DNA from: Xylanimonas cellulosilytica
GTDB lineage: Bacteria; Actinomycetota; Actinomycetes; Actinomycetales; Actinomycetaceae
Reading direction: 5' to 3'
Assembly (NCBI GenBank): GCA_001072465.1
Contig: JVKM01000047.1
Location: forward strand, 1-44,965
Length of the DNA: 44,965 nucleotides
Of the stretch, positions 33,677 through 41,715 are shown piece after piece. A model generated the notes under the pieces. The model was not told the DNA's origin. It saw only the letters and a list, made by a program, of their open reading frames with translations, and ran no database searches. Within the stretch, counting starts at the first letter, position 1. Every line of letters begins with the position of its first letter. A program made the position numbers and the translations under genes.

Positions 33677-35931
33677 GCACGCCACGCATGACTTCCGGTG
33701 CCGGGCGAGTGCTCGGGGGGCGCTACACGCTGCTCACCCCGATCGCCCAGGGCGGCATGGGCGAGGTGTGGAAGGCCCGCGACCGCGTCAGCGGCCACAT
33801 CGTCGCCGCGAAGGTCCTGCGCCCCGAGCTGACGGGTGAGGAGCTCTCGCTCTCGCGCCTGCGCCTCGAGGCGCGTAACTCGATGTCGATCTCGCACCCG
33901 AATATCGCCAACACTCAGGATTCGGGCGAGGAAGACGGCATCGGCTGGATCATCATGGAGCTCGTCGACGGCCATCCGCTGACGGATTACCTGCGCGGCG
34001 GCTCCCGCATTGAGCCCGAGTACCTCATGCCAATCCTCGTGCAGGTCGCGATGGCGCTGGGCGCTGCCGCGCGCGCGGGCGTCGTGCACCGCGACATCAA
34101 GCCCGCGAACATTATTGTTCGCCCTGATGGCATGGTGAAACTGACGGACTTCGGCATCTCTCGTGCGAAGGGCCAGGTCAACCTGACCGCCGCGGGCATG
34201 GTCATGGGCACCGCCCAGTACCTGCCGCCCGAGCAGGCCATGGGCGAGGTCGCCACCCCCATCGGTGACCTCTACGCCCTGGGCGTCATCGCCTACGAGG
34301 CCGCGGCCGGTCGACGCCCGTTCACCGGCGAGACCCAGGTGGACATCGCCTTCGCGCACGTCAACGATCCCGTTCCGCCGCTGCCGGACTTCGTGCCCGA
34401 GCCCCTGGCCGACGTCATCTTGCACCTGCTGGAGAAGGACCCCGCGAAGCGCCCCGAGTCCGGGTCCGCAGCCGTGCGCGAAATCGCGAGCGCAGCCAAG
34501 GCGATGGGCGTCTCCGTGACCCCTCGCCCGCTGCCCCTGCCAAAGGCCGCGCAGCGCCCCGAAGAGGTGCGCACACCCGTCCAGCCGTCGGTGCCGATCG
34601 TCGCACCGGTGCGTCACCTGACGCGCCGCACGCTGCCCGACGAGATGCTGCAGCCCCCCTCGGGACTCACTCCGAAGGTTCGCGCGACGACGGGCCGGCA
34701 CGCCAAGCTGCCCGTCCTCGACGAAGCGACGACGATCGCCCCCTCCTCGACCCAGATCCCGATCACGGGTCGCCACGCCGCCGTCCCGCGTATCCTCGAC
34801 GAGGCCGAGGTTCCCCCGGTCTCTCGCCCTGTGTCCACTCCCACGCGGGTTCGTCGCCTGCACCCCGAGACGACCGGCGAGCAGCCGCCCGCGGTGTCGG
34901 GTGCCGTCCGATCGCTGACCTCGACCGGTCGCCACGCAGCCGTCCCGGCCCCCACGGCGAACCCGCCGGCACCGGTGTCAGCCCCGATCCCGACGCGATC
35001 CACACCCAAGACAGCTCCCGCGCAGACGGCTCCTGCACCCGCTGCTCCTGCACCCGCGCAGGCCGCGACCGCCCGCACGACCACGGGTTCCATCCCGAGG
35101 CACGCGACTCCCGCTCGCTCCGAACAGGTCCCGCAGCCCAGCAGCGAGACCGCCCAGCGCCCCCAGGCCTCGGCGCCCGCGCAGCGTTCCGCGCCTATCC
35201 CGGCCCCTCCGGCCGACGCAGCGCCCGCGCACACCGACGCGCCGAAGACCCCGCTGCCGTCCGAGCCGCAGGATCGACGCGCCGCCCTCGCCGAGCGACT
35301 GCGCCAGCGCGAGGCGGCCCGCCAGGCAGAAGACGCCGCCGAGGAGCAGCGCCGCGCAGCCGTCGCCCGCGAAGAAGAACAGCGCCAGCGCGAGCTTCAA
35401 GAAGCCCGCGAGCGCCGCGAAGCTCGCGAACGCCGCGAAGCTCGCGAACGCCGCGAGGCCGAAGAAGCCAAGCGTCAGGCGGCCCGTCAGGCGGCCCCAC
35501 GTATTCCTCAGCCCACCCGCTCCGAGTCGCCTCGCCGCGACAAGCCGGCCACGGCCTCGTCGCCGCGCGTGTACGGGACCGTTCCCCAGCCTCGCGCAGC
35601 CACGCCCTCGAAGCGCCAGCGACGCTCGGTCTACGAGCCGCGGCCCGAGAAGGCGAAGCGCGGGCCGCGCTGGCACGAGCTCGACGCTCGCAGCGCGCAA
35701 CGTACCCGTCCGGCGGCCAAGACCGCGTACTCGCGCAGCGTCGTCGCACCACCCGTCCCAGCATCCAGGCAGATTATTCGCGCGGTCATCGTCGCAATCG
35801 TCGTGATTGCGCTCATCGCGCTTGCAGCTATTACGATCAAACACATGCTTGGCTCCCTGATACAACCAAGTGTGGGAGCACACATTATCGAGGAGGTTAG
35901 GACATGGCAGAGCCCATGGCCCACCGTCTAG
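33673..35931 (+). CDS. pknA: Ser/Thr protein kinase PknA-like, with long disordered and coiled-coil region
   Basis: A 752-residue kinase. The catalytic domain (residues 17-285) has the glycine loop AQGGMGEVW, Lys47 (AAKVLR), the HRD motif with Asp141 (HRDIKPANI), DFG at 159-161 and an activation loop LTAAGMVMGTAQYLPPEQ. About 300 residues of Pro/Ala/Thr-rich linker follow, with a recurring TGRHA motif. A charged helix follows (repeats of ERREAR, then EEAKRQAARQAA), and one membrane helix (IIRAVIVAIVVIALIALAAI) lies 25-45 residues from the C-terminus. There is essentially no external sensor domain. It overlaps pknB by 28 nt. PknA of mycobacteria is much shorter (about 430 residues). Confidence 0.9.
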   Translation: MSTPRMTSGAGRVLGGRYTLLTPIAQGGMGEVWKARDRVSGHIVAAKVLRPELTGEELSLSRLRLEARNSMSISHPNIANTQDSGEEDGIGWIIMELVDGHPLTDYLRGGSRIEPEYLMPILVQVAMALGAAARAGVVHRDIKPANIIVRPDGMVKLTDFGISRAKGQVNLTAAGMVMGTAQYLPPEQAMGEVATPIGDLYALGVIAYEAAAGRRPFTGETQVDIAFAHVNDPVPPLPDFVPEPLADVILHLLEKDPAKRPESGSAAVREIASAAKAMGVSVTPRPLPLPKAAQRPEEVRTPVQPSVPIVAPVRHLTRRTLPDEMLQPPSGLTPKVRATTGRHAKLPVLDEATTIAPSSTQIPITGRHAAVPRILDEAEVPPVSRPVSTPTRVRRLHPETTGEQPPAVSGAVRSLTSTGRHAAVPAPTANPPAPVSAPIPTRSTPKTAPAQTAPAPAAPAPAQAATARTTTGSIPRHATPARSEQVPQPSSETAQRPQASAPAQRSAPIPAPPADAAPAHTDAPKTPLPSEPQDRRAALAERLRQREAARQAEDAAEEQRRAAVAREEEQRQRELQEARERREARERREARERREAEEAKRQAARQAAPRIPQPTRSESPRRDKPATASSPRVYGTVPQPRAATPSKRQRRSVYEPRPEKAKRGPRWHELDARSAQRTRPAAKTAYSRSVVAPPVPASRQIIRAVIVAIVVIALIALAAITIKHMLGSLIQPSVGAHIIEEVRTWQSPWPTV

Positions 35932-37922
35932 CTGGCCGATACGAGGTCCGCTCGCTCATCGGGCGAGGAGGAATGGCCGAAGTCCACCTGGGCTTCGACA
36001 CTCGCCTGTCGCGCGTCGTAGCAATCAAGATGCTGCGCCGCGATCTGGCGCAGGACTCGATCTTCCAGGCGCGCTTCCGTCGCGAAGCGCAGTCGGCGGC
36101 GTCACTGAATCACCCGAACATCGTCGCCGTGTACGACACGGGCGAGGAGATCATCGAGGATGCGACCGGCCGTTCGATCGCGGTGCCCTACATCGTCATG
36201 GAGTACGTCGAGGGGCACACGGTCAAGGACCTGATCTCCGACGGCACGGCCGTTCCGATCAACGAGGCCATCGAGATCGTGTCGGGCGTCCTGTCTGCCC
36301 TCCAGTACTCGCACGCGAACCACCTGGTGCACCGCGACATCAAGCCCGGCAACATCATGCTGACGTCGGACGGCAAGGTCAAGGTCATGGACTTTGGCAT
36401 CGCGCGAGCCCTGACGGACTCGCAGGCCACGATGACGCAGACGAACGCCGTCGTGGGCACCGCCCAGTACCTCTCCCCCGAGCAGGCTCGCGGCGAGACC
36501 GTTGATGCTCGCTCCGACCTGTACTCGACCGGTGTCGTCCTCTTCGAGCTGCTGACGGGCCGCCCGCCCTTCAAGGGTGACTCGGCCGTCGCCGTCGCCT
36601 ACCAGCACGTCGAGCAGATCCCGCCGACGCCCTCGTCGATCCTGTCCGACATCCCGGACTCGCTCGACCGCGTGGTGCTGAAGTCCCTGGCGAAGAACCG
36701 CGAGGACCGCTACCCGAGCGCAGCAGCAATGCTCGCGGACCTGCAGCGCGTGGCCCGAGGCCTCGACGTGGGCGCGCCGCCCGCCGACTCGTGGGCGACC
36801 GAGGTCCTGCCCGCCGCCGGCATGGCGTCCGCACGCACCGCCGCGACCACGCCGATGGCCGCGGTCCCCAGCCACGCGCCCGCCGCGGCGATGGCCGCGA
36901 CCTCCACGTCGCTGCCCGCGGTTACCACCGATGACACTGCGAACGAGGCCGCCAAGGCCCGCAAGCGCCGCACGGCGATCATCGCGACCGTGTTGCTCAT
37001 CGCCCTGCTGCTGATCGGCGGCTCGGTGTGGGCCCTGACGCGCGGTGCCGCCGAGCCCGAGTCGATCGCGGTTCCCAACGTCGTCGGCCTGACCCAGGCC
37101 GAGGCGAAGACTCAGATCGAGCAGGCGGGCTTCACGTGGGAGCTCAACCCCGACAAGGTCGCCTCCGATACCGTCGCTGAGGGCTCCGTGGCCTCCACCG
37201 ACCCCGCCGCGGGCACGCAGGCCGAGAAGGGCGCGACCGTTCGCGTCACCATCTCCTCCGGCCCCGACTCCGTGACCCTGCCGGACAACCTGGTCGGCAT
37301 GAGCCCCGACGACGCCCGTAAGGCGATCGAGGCCCTGGGCCTGAAGTGGGAGCTCGACTCCAGCAAGGTCGCCTCCGACACCGTTCCCGAGGGCAAGGTC
37401 GCGCAGACCAACCCCTCCCCCGGTTCCAAGGTGAAGGCCGGCCAGACGATCCGCGCCTACCTGTCCTCCGGCTCGGATCAGGTGGACGTGCCGGACCTGT
37501 CGGGCATGACCCAGGACCAGGCTCGCAGCACCCTCAAGGGCGTCGGCCTGGAGTTGGGCAACGTGACGAGCGTTGACTCCGAGAAGGAGAAGGACCGCAT
37601 CGTCGAGCAGGATCCCGCGACCGGCACGAAGGTCAAGAAGGGAACCGCCATTGGCGTGTCCATCTCGAGCGGCAAGGCCGCGCAGGTGGAGATTCCCACC
37701 GTCGTCGGCATGGGCCGTGAAGACGCCGAGGCGCAGCTCAAGGCCCTGGGCCTGACCGTCACCGTCGAAGAGGTCGCAGGCAACCAGCCCGCAGGCCAGG
37801 TCCTCTCCGTCGAGCCCGGCGAGGGTTCGAAGGTGGAGAAGAATTCGACCGTGAAGCTGAAGGTGTCGAAGGGCGGCCAGAACGGAAACAACGGCGGCAA
37901 TAACGGGAACGCCCACCACTGA
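35904..37922 (+). CDS. pknB: Ser/Thr protein kinase PknB with four PASTA domains
   Basis: A 672-residue transmembrane receptor kinase controlling wall growth and division. The catalytic domain has IGRGGMAEVHLG, Lys42 (VAIKML), Asp145 (HRDIKPGN), DFG 163-165 and the activation-loop TMTQTNAVVGTAQYLSPEQ with two candidate autophosphorylated threonines. An Ala/Thr-rich juxtamembrane region precedes the helix TAIIATVLLIALLLIGGSVWAL (about 356-377). Four PASTA repeats follow, starting near IAVPNVVGLT, VTLPDNLVGM, VDVPDLSGMT and VEIPTVVGMG. They bind muropeptides or lipid II. The tail is Asn/Gly-rich. ATG 35904 has AGGAGG 7 nt upstream, inside the end of pknA. It is the last gene of the operon. Confidence 0.97.
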   Translation: MAEPMAHRLAGRYEVRSLIGRGGMAEVHLGFDTRLSRVVAIKMLRRDLAQDSIFQARFRREAQSAASLNHPNIVAVYDTGEEIIEDATGRSIAVPYIVMEYVEGHTVKDLISDGTAVPINEAIEIVSGVLSALQYSHANHLVHRDIKPGNIMLTSDGKVKVMDFGIARALTDSQATMTQTNAVVGTAQYLSPEQARGETVDARSDLYSTGVVLFELLTGRPPFKGDSAVAVAYQHVEQIPPTPSSILSDIPDSLDRVVLKSLAKNREDRYPSAAAMLADLQRVARGLDVGAPPADSWATEVLPAAGMASARTAATTPMAAVPSHAPAAAMAATSTSLPAVTTDDTANEAAKARKRRTAIIATVLLIALLLIGGSVWALTRGAAEPESIAVPNVVGLTQAEAKTQIEQAGFTWELNPDKVASDTVAEGSVASTDPAAGTQAEKGATVRVTISSGPDSVTLPDNLVGMSPDDARKAIEALGLKWELDSSKVASDTVPEGKVAQTNPSPGSKVKAGQTIRAYLSSGSDQVDVPDLSGMTQDQARSTLKGVGLELGNVTSVDSEKEKDRIVEQDPATGTKVKKGTAIGVSISSGKAAQVEIPTVVGMGREDAEAQLKALGLTVTVEEVAGNQPAGQVLSVEPGEGSKVEKNSTVKLKVSKGGQNGNNGGNNGNAHH

Positions 37923-37978
37923 GTGAGCCCCGGGCCGCGTCGCGGTAGTACCGCTTCGTAGTTGTCCCCGTTGATCAC

Positions 37979-38022
37979 TGAGGCCCGCGCCTGCGAGGAG
38001 AAATCCTGCGGCGCGGGCCTCA
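37979..38022 (+). terminator. Terminator of the kinase operon
   Basis: TGAGGCCCGCGCC and GGCGCGGGCCTCA form a perfect 13-bp stem with an 18-nt loop, 56 nt after the pknB stop codon. Confidence 0.8.
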
Positions 38023-38033
38023 CTGTATGCGCG

Positions 38034-38093
38034 GGGGCGCGGGTGTGCGCGGGGGCGCGCGGGGGCGCGGGCACGCAGGGGCGCACGGGGGCG
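38034..38093. repeat. G-rich low-complexity repeat
   Basis: GCGGGGGCGCG-type units are repeated several times, with runs of four to five G on the plus strand. This is potential G-quadruplex sequence immediately after the kinase-operon terminator. Confidence 0.65.
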
Positions 38094-38263
38094 CGCCGGC
38101 TGCCTCGACAACGCACAGCAAGCAGGGACCGGTGCGCCCGCCTCTTCACGTTGGAAGCGCGTCCTCCACAACGCACGGCCGCCAGATAACCAGCTCTGTT
38201 GGCAGGTGCTGTGCTGCGATGCGGGCTCACAATCAGACGCGCCAGAAAGCCGGTCCTCTACGC

Positions 38264-38360
38264 GGATAGGTTATGACGATGTGGATAGGTTATCGGCATC
38301 CGGATAGGTTAATAAGCTATCCGGATGTGCGTAACCTATCCGGATGCTCGCAACCTATCC
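38264..38360. repeat. Symmetric six-site array 1 (19-bp period)
   Basis: GGATAGGTTA occurs at 38264, 38283 and 38302. Its reverse complement or a one-base variant occurs at 38313 (TAAGCTATCC), 38332 (TAACCTATCC) and 38351 (CAACCTATCC). The offsets are 0, 19, 38, 49, 68 and 87. Between sites, ATCC/GATG is partly kept and 4-5 bases vary. The array is a dyad centred on 38312. Confidence 0.9.
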
Positions 38361-38436
38361 GCATGCATGCACCCACAAGCAGATCTGCGGTACCGTAGCT
38401 GACACGCCCACCTGCAATCACAACGCGCTACACCTG

Positions 38437-38516
38437 TGAGGGAACGTTGCACCATTTAGGGAGCATTGCACCAGCTCGGAAGGGGCGTCATGTTCCCTCA
38501 GTGGTGTAACACCACT
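38437..38516. repeat. Nested inverted repeats between the two arrays
   Basis: TGAGGGAAC (38437-38445) is inverted at 38492-38500. TTGCACCA occurs twice in between. AGTGGTGT-A-ACACCACT is a 17-bp palindrome at 38500-38516. Confidence 0.7.
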
Positions 38517-38564
38517 ACGTAACAAGTACTTTCGCGGCGCCGCCATAAGAAGCTCGCATCAAAC

Positions 38565-38640
38565 GGGGGTTTTGCACGACACGAGCCTCCGACACGCCGG
38601 TGACGCATGCTCCCAGGACCCCATGTAGTGCAAAACCCCC
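38565..38640. repeat. 13-bp inverted repeat with 50-bp spacer
   Basis: GGGGGTTTTGCAC (38565-38577) and GTGCAAAACCCCC (38628-38640) are exact inverted repeats. A degenerate relative lies at 14591-14664. Confidence 0.8.
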
Positions 38641-38698
38641 ACTGCCCCCAGTTGAAGAAGCAAATGTCAGGAGACTGGGCTACGGCGCCCAGCGATCT

Positions 38699-38795
38699 GG
38701 ATAGGAAACGACGATCTAGATAGGTTACGGCGTTCCGGATAGGAAAATAACCTATCCAGAAGAGCAGTTCCTATCCAGAACAGAACGTCCTATCC
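38699..38795. repeat. Symmetric six-site array 2 (19-bp period)
   Basis: Sites are GGATAGGAAA (38699), AGATAGGTTA (38718), GGATAGGAAA (38737), then inverted TAACCTATCC (38748), GTTCCTATCC (38767) and CGTCCTATCC (38786). Offsets 0, 19, 38, 49, 68 and 87 and the total length of 97 bp are identical to array 1, though site sequences have diverged. The common core is GATAGG, preceded by YTCYG/ATCC-type bases. Confidence 0.9.
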
Positions 38796-38829
38796 AGAAC
38801 ACGCATCCATACGCGATAGGCCGCGCAAC

Positions 38830-39468
38830 CTACAGCCTGAAACGCTCCGCGACAACGGGCTTCAGGGACACGGCCCGCTCACGTGCGTCGGCGTCGCCGC
38901 AGGCTGCCAGCCAGTTGGCGAACATGAGGTGCCCGGACTGGGTCATGACGGACTCGGGGTGGAACTGGACGCCCTCGAGGGGCAGGGAGCGGTGGCGCAC
39001 GCCCATGATGATGCCGGACTCGGTGGTCGCGGAGACCTCGAGCTCGTCGGGCATGGTTGCGGGGTCGATCGTCAGCGAGTGGTAGCGGGTGACGGTCAGT
39101 GGTGAGGGCACGCCCTCGAAGACGCCGCGCCCGTCGTGCGTGATGACGGAGGTCTTGCCGTGCATGAGCTCGGGTGCGTGCCCGACGGTCGCGCCGAAAA
39201 GCTCACCGAGGGACTGGTGCCCCAGGCACACGCCCAGCATCGGGATGCCATGCTCGGCGCAGTCGGCGATGGTCTGTAGGGAGGCGCCGGCGCTCTTGGG
39301 GTCGCCGGGTCCGGGGGAGATGAGGACGCCGTCGTAGCCGGCCTCGAACCAGGCGGGATCCACGACGTCGTTACGCACGACGTCCACGGTCGCACCCAGG
39401 TGGCGCAGGTAGCCCACGATCGTGAAGACGAACGAGTCGTAGTTGTCGACGCAGAGGATTCGTGCCAT
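38830..39468 (-). CDS. pabA: Class I glutamine amidotransferase, PabA/TrpG type
   Basis: A 212-residue cytoplasmic glutaminase subunit that supplies ammonia for aminodeoxychorismate (folate) or anthranilate (tryptophan) synthesis. The N-terminus ARILCVDNYDSFVFTIVGYL is typical. The oxyanion loop is ISPGPGDP, the nucleophile is Cys81 (LGVCLGHQ), and His170 and Glu172 (GVQFHPESV) complete the triad. In Actinobacteria this gene commonly sits next to pknB, where it is annotated trpG or pabA; the sequence does not decide which synthase it serves. ATG 39468 has AAAGGA upstream; the frame extends further but without support. An ACGAGGCCGGG hairpin separates it from the sortase operon. Confidence 0.9.
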   Translation of the reverse strand: MARILCVDNYDSFVFTIVGYLRHLGATVDVVRNDVVDPAWFEAGYDGVLISPGPGDPKSAGASLQTIADCAEHGIPMLGVCLGHQSLGELFGATVGHAPELMHGKTSVITHDGRGVFEGVPSPLTVTRYHSLTIDPATMPDELEVSATTESGIIMGVRHRSLPLEGVQFHPESVMTQSGHLMFANWLAACGDADARERAVSLKPVVAERFRL

Positions 39469-39611
39469 CGCGGGTCCTTTCATGTACGAGGCCATGGCCT
39501 CTTCTCCGGCATCCATCGTAGGGCGCTCCCCTAGTGGGCGCGCGGGCGCTGTCCGCTCTCCGGGCGCGCGGTTGCGTACGGCGACACCCAGCCGACGTCC
39601 GTGGATACGAC

Positions 39612-39637
39612 ACGAGGCCGGGTCTCCCCGGCCTCGT
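39612..39637. terminator. Perfect hairpin from an inverted ACGAGGCCGGG pair
   Basis: An 11-bp perfect stem with loop TCTC. It lies between the small membrane-protein gene and pabA on the minus strand, consistent with a terminator or attenuator. Confidence 0.75.
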
Positions 39638-39663
39638 CCCATCCTCAAGCGAGCGGCTCAGGC

Positions 39664-39819
39664 TCAGCCGACGGAGGACTGTCCCAGTTCCAGGTAGGAC
39701 TGGACCCAGGGGTAGACCCAGGTGAACAGGGCGGCGACGGCCGCGCCGATGAGGGCCAGGGATTCAATGACTTTGAACCAGGTGGGGCCGGGCAGGTGGC
39801 GGAAGATCCATGCGTACAT
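39664..39819 (-). CDS. 51-residue membrane protein in the sortase operon
   Basis: A small protein, MYAWIFRHLPGPTWFKVIES followed by a hydrophobic helix (LALIGAAVAALFTWVYPWV) and the tail QSYLELGQSSVG. AAGGA lies 6 nt before the ATG, and the start follows the sortase stop by 10 nt, so it is cotranslated. A W-F/W-R-x-LPGP small membrane protein next to sortase/pabA genes is, to my recollection, conserved in several actinobacteria; its function is unknown. It was found by reading the minus strand, since it is shorter than usual gene-calling limits. Confidence 0.72.
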   Translation of the reverse strand: MYAWIFRHLPGPTWFKVIESLALIGAAVAALFTWVYPWVQSYLELGQSSVG

Positions 39820-39829
39820 GTGGGGTCCT

Positions 39830-40591
39830 TCAGTTCGTGGGTTCGTCGACGAGTTCGGCGGGGACGCCCGTGTCCTTGGGGGTCCAGGATTCGAACTTGA
39901 GGTGGACGATGTAGCGCTGCCAGTTGCCGTATTCGGGGTGGCAGGTGGTCATGGTCATCCAGCGTTCGGTGGGGGTTTCGGACCAGGAGACATCGTCGAT
40001 GACGGGGGCGACGACGCGCATCTGCGTGGGGTCGGTGGCGTCGATGATCTCGGAGGAGACCATGGAGTAGACGAGGTAGTGGTCGTCGACTTCCACGACG
40101 ACCTTGTCGCCCTGGGTGAGGCGGTCGATCCAGCGGAAGTTGTTGCCGTAGGTGCGGCGGTGGCCGGCGATGGAGAAGTTGCCGACGCCGCCGGGCTGGG
40201 TGGTCATGTCGTAGTGGCCGGCCCATCCCTGGTCGAGGACGTAGGAGGTGGTGCCTTCCGCGAGGGGGATCTTCATCCAGTCCCAGGTGGGCACGTGCAC
40301 GAGGCCGTAGACCTCACCGTCGCCGACTTCGCGCGTGAACTCGGGCGGGTCGTCGGTGCGCACTTCGCCGAGGGTGCGCTTAGCGGGCTGATGCTCTTCT
40401 TCGTACGAGGCGATGGTCTGGGAGACCTGTCCGGCGACCTCGTAGGTCGTCCAGTAGAGCTGCCAGACGGAGAAGAGGCCGACAATGATGGCGAAGGTGA
40501 TGAGCAGTTCGCCGACGACACCGACGATGTTCCAGAAGATGTTGGAGCGCTTTTTCTTAGCCGGCGTGGTCGGGGCGACGTGTTCACCCAT
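39830..40591 (-). CDS. Class E sortase
   Basis: A 253-residue membrane-anchored transpeptidase that attaches surface proteins to peptidoglycan. A basic N-terminus and one helix (IVGVVGELLITFAIIVGLFSVWQLYW) precede the sortase barrel. Active-site residues are His144 (IAGHRRTYG), Cys217 (MTMTTCHPEYGN) and Arg226 (WQRYIVH). Class E is the housekeeping sortase of many high-GC actinobacteria and usually prefers LAXTG signals. The start overlaps the DUF881 gene by 8 nt. It is a candidate, though not a certain, anchor enzyme for the adhesin at 24996-27686. Confidence 0.92.
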   Translation of the reverse strand: MGEHVAPTTPAKKKRSNIFWNIVGVVGELLITFAIIVGLFSVWQLYWTTYEVAGQVSQTIASYEEEHQPAKRTLGEVRTDDPPEFTREVGDGEVYGLVHVPTWDWMKIPLAEGTTSYVLDQGWAGHYDMTTQPGGVGNFSIAGHRRTYGNNFRWIDRLTQGDKVVVEVDDHYLVYSMVSSEIIDATDPTQMRVVAPVIDDVSWSETPTERWMTMTTCHPEYGNWQRYIVHLKFESWTPKDTGVPAELVDEPTN

Positions 40592-41315
40592 TCGGTTCCT
40601 CCACGGTTGCGTAGTTGACGGTCAGCGGGGTAGTTGCGGGCGCGAAGCTCAGGGAGTCTTTGGTCTGCATGTCCCACCCGAGGCCGTACTTTGTCACGTA
40701 GGCCTGATAATTCACCATACGTGGGTTTGCGGTAACCGTCGCGCGCAGGGTGGCAGGATCACCGATTGCTTGGATCACATAGGGCGGGGAGAAGCTGGTT
40801 CCGTCCACGAGGATGACGTTGCCGATGCAGCGGATGACGGTGCGCGAGGTGATGCGCACGCCCTGGACGGTCATGGCTTCGGCGCCTCCGCTCCACAGCG
40901 CGTTCATCGTGTCTTCGATGTCTTGCTGGTGGATGACGAGGTCGTTGGGGGTTGCGCCTTCGGGAATCTCTCCAGGGGGCGCGTCGCTGAGAGTGATTTG
41001 GACGCCGGGGCCGGTGACGGTTTGGGTAGAGCGAGCGGTAAAGACGTCCTCGTCGCCGGATTGGGGGGCGACGGAGGTGTAGCTCTGGATCTGCGTATCG
41101 AGCGAGGAGACCTCGTTTTCGAGGGCTTTGACCTGTCCCTGGCGATTGCGTACGAGGGTGGACAGGTCGGAGGTTGCCGCGGGGTTTTTGCGTTCGTTGA
41201 GCGCAGAGACGGAGAAGAGGAGGCCGGAGGCGATGGTCACGGCGAGCACGCCGGCGATGTGGCGGACGCTGCGTGCGTGCATCTTTCCCCCTTGTGTGGC
41301 GCTGCGCTTTGGCAC
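40584..41315 (-). CDS. DUF881 family membrane-anchored protein
   Basis: A 243-residue protein with an N-terminal helix (IAGVLAVTIASGLLFSVSAL), a coiled-coil (LSTLVRNRQGQVKALENEVSSLDTQI), and a C-terminal external domain. The domain contains VTGPGVQITLSDAPPGE, LVIHQQDIEDTMNALWSGGAEAMTVQGVRI, CIGNVILVDGTSFSPPYVIQAIGD and YQAYVTKYGLGWDMQ. These are the DUF881 hallmarks. Members are found next to crgA and sortase genes in Actinobacteria and may act in division or wall assembly; the molecular role is unknown. It is the first gene of the operon DUF881-sortase-small protein, divergent from crgA. Confidence 0.9.
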   Translation of the reverse strand: MPKRSATQGGKMHARSVRHIAGVLAVTIASGLLFSVSALNERKNPAATSDLSTLVRNRQGQVKALENEVSSLDTQIQSYTSVAPQSGDEDVFTARSTQTVTGPGVQITLSDAPPGEIPEGATPNDLVIHQQDIEDTMNALWSGGAEAMTVQGVRITSRTVIRCIGNVILVDGTSFSPPYVIQAIGDPATLRATVTANPRMVNYQAYVTKYGLGWDMQTKDSLSFAPATTPLTVNYATVEEPNG

Positions 41316-41337
41316 TTTCCACGTCCGAGACTACGCT
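41309..41337 (+). promoter_or_regulatory. Sigma70-type promoter of crgA
   Basis: TTGGCA (41309-41314), a 17-bp spacer and TACGCT (41332-41337). The start codon lies 68 nt downstream, so this transcript has a leader with a ribosome site. Confidence 0.6.
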
Positions 41338-41405
41338 AGTGTTGCGACTAATTCATCACCGCCGGGCGGTTTTCTTCCCGCGCGGGCCAGCAGAGAGGAC
41401 CCGAC

Positions 41406-41669
41406 GTGGCCGAATCCAAGAAGCGTAAGAAGAATGGGCACGAGGTTGAGGACGATACCGAGATCCAGAACTGGACTGACGGCATTCCGCTTAGCCCCGC
41501 CTGGTGGGCGCCCACGTTTGTGGCCCTGATGATCCTGGGCCTGCTGTGGGTTGTTGTCTACTACATTTCGTCGGGCACGTACCCAGTTCCGAAGCTGGGC
41601 GCGTGGAACATCGCGGTGGGCCTGGGCACGATGATGGTCGGCTTCCTGATGACGCTGCGTTGGCGTTGA
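41406..41669 (+). CDS. crgA: Cell division protein CrgA
   Basis: An 87-residue septum-associated membrane protein that interacts with FtsZ, FtsI and other divisome parts. A basic N-terminus (ESKKRKKNG) is followed by two helices: WWAPTFVALMILGLLWVVVYYIS and WNIAVGLGTMMVGFLMTLRWR. The PLSPAWW and TYPVP/GAWN blocks around the helices match the family, and so does the length. The start is GTG 41406 with GAGAGGA upstream. It is monocistronic with a strong terminator. Confidence 0.95.
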   Translation: MAESKKRKKNGHEVEDDTEIQNWTDGIPLSPAWWAPTFVALMILGLLWVVVYYISSGTYPVPKLGAWNIAVGLGTMMVGFLMTLRWR

Positions 41670-41715
41670 CGGGGGCGCGGCGGGCGTGAGCCTGCCGTCT
41701 CCAGTGAGTGTGAGT

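Larger units (their letters stand above)
37923..38829. other. 0.9-kb structured non-coding interval between pknB and pabA
   Basis: No gene is supported. In order it holds: the pknB terminator; a G-rich low-complexity run (38034-38093); array 1 of six 10-bp sites; a 9-bp inverted repeat (38437/38500); a 17-bp palindrome; a 13-bp inverted repeat with 50-bp spacing; and array 2 of six sites, ending 34 bp from the pabA stop. Confidence 0.8.

Noticed and set aside
36102-38171. 689-codon minus-strand frame opposite pknB, and similar long frames at 1740-3398, 15106-16827, 26181-27620 and 28150-29787
   Set aside because: They are antisense shadows of clear genes, caused by high GC at codon position 3; the translations are Arg/Gly/Ala-rich without domain character.
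38264-38360. CRISPR-like array
   Set aside because: Repeats are only 10 bp, reverse orientation in the middle and have 9-bp gaps, and no cas genes are present.
38264-38795. Replication origin with DnaA boxes
   Set aside because: The kinase cluster is often near oriC, but the sites do not match TTATCCACA, and dnaA/dnaN are not in the window.
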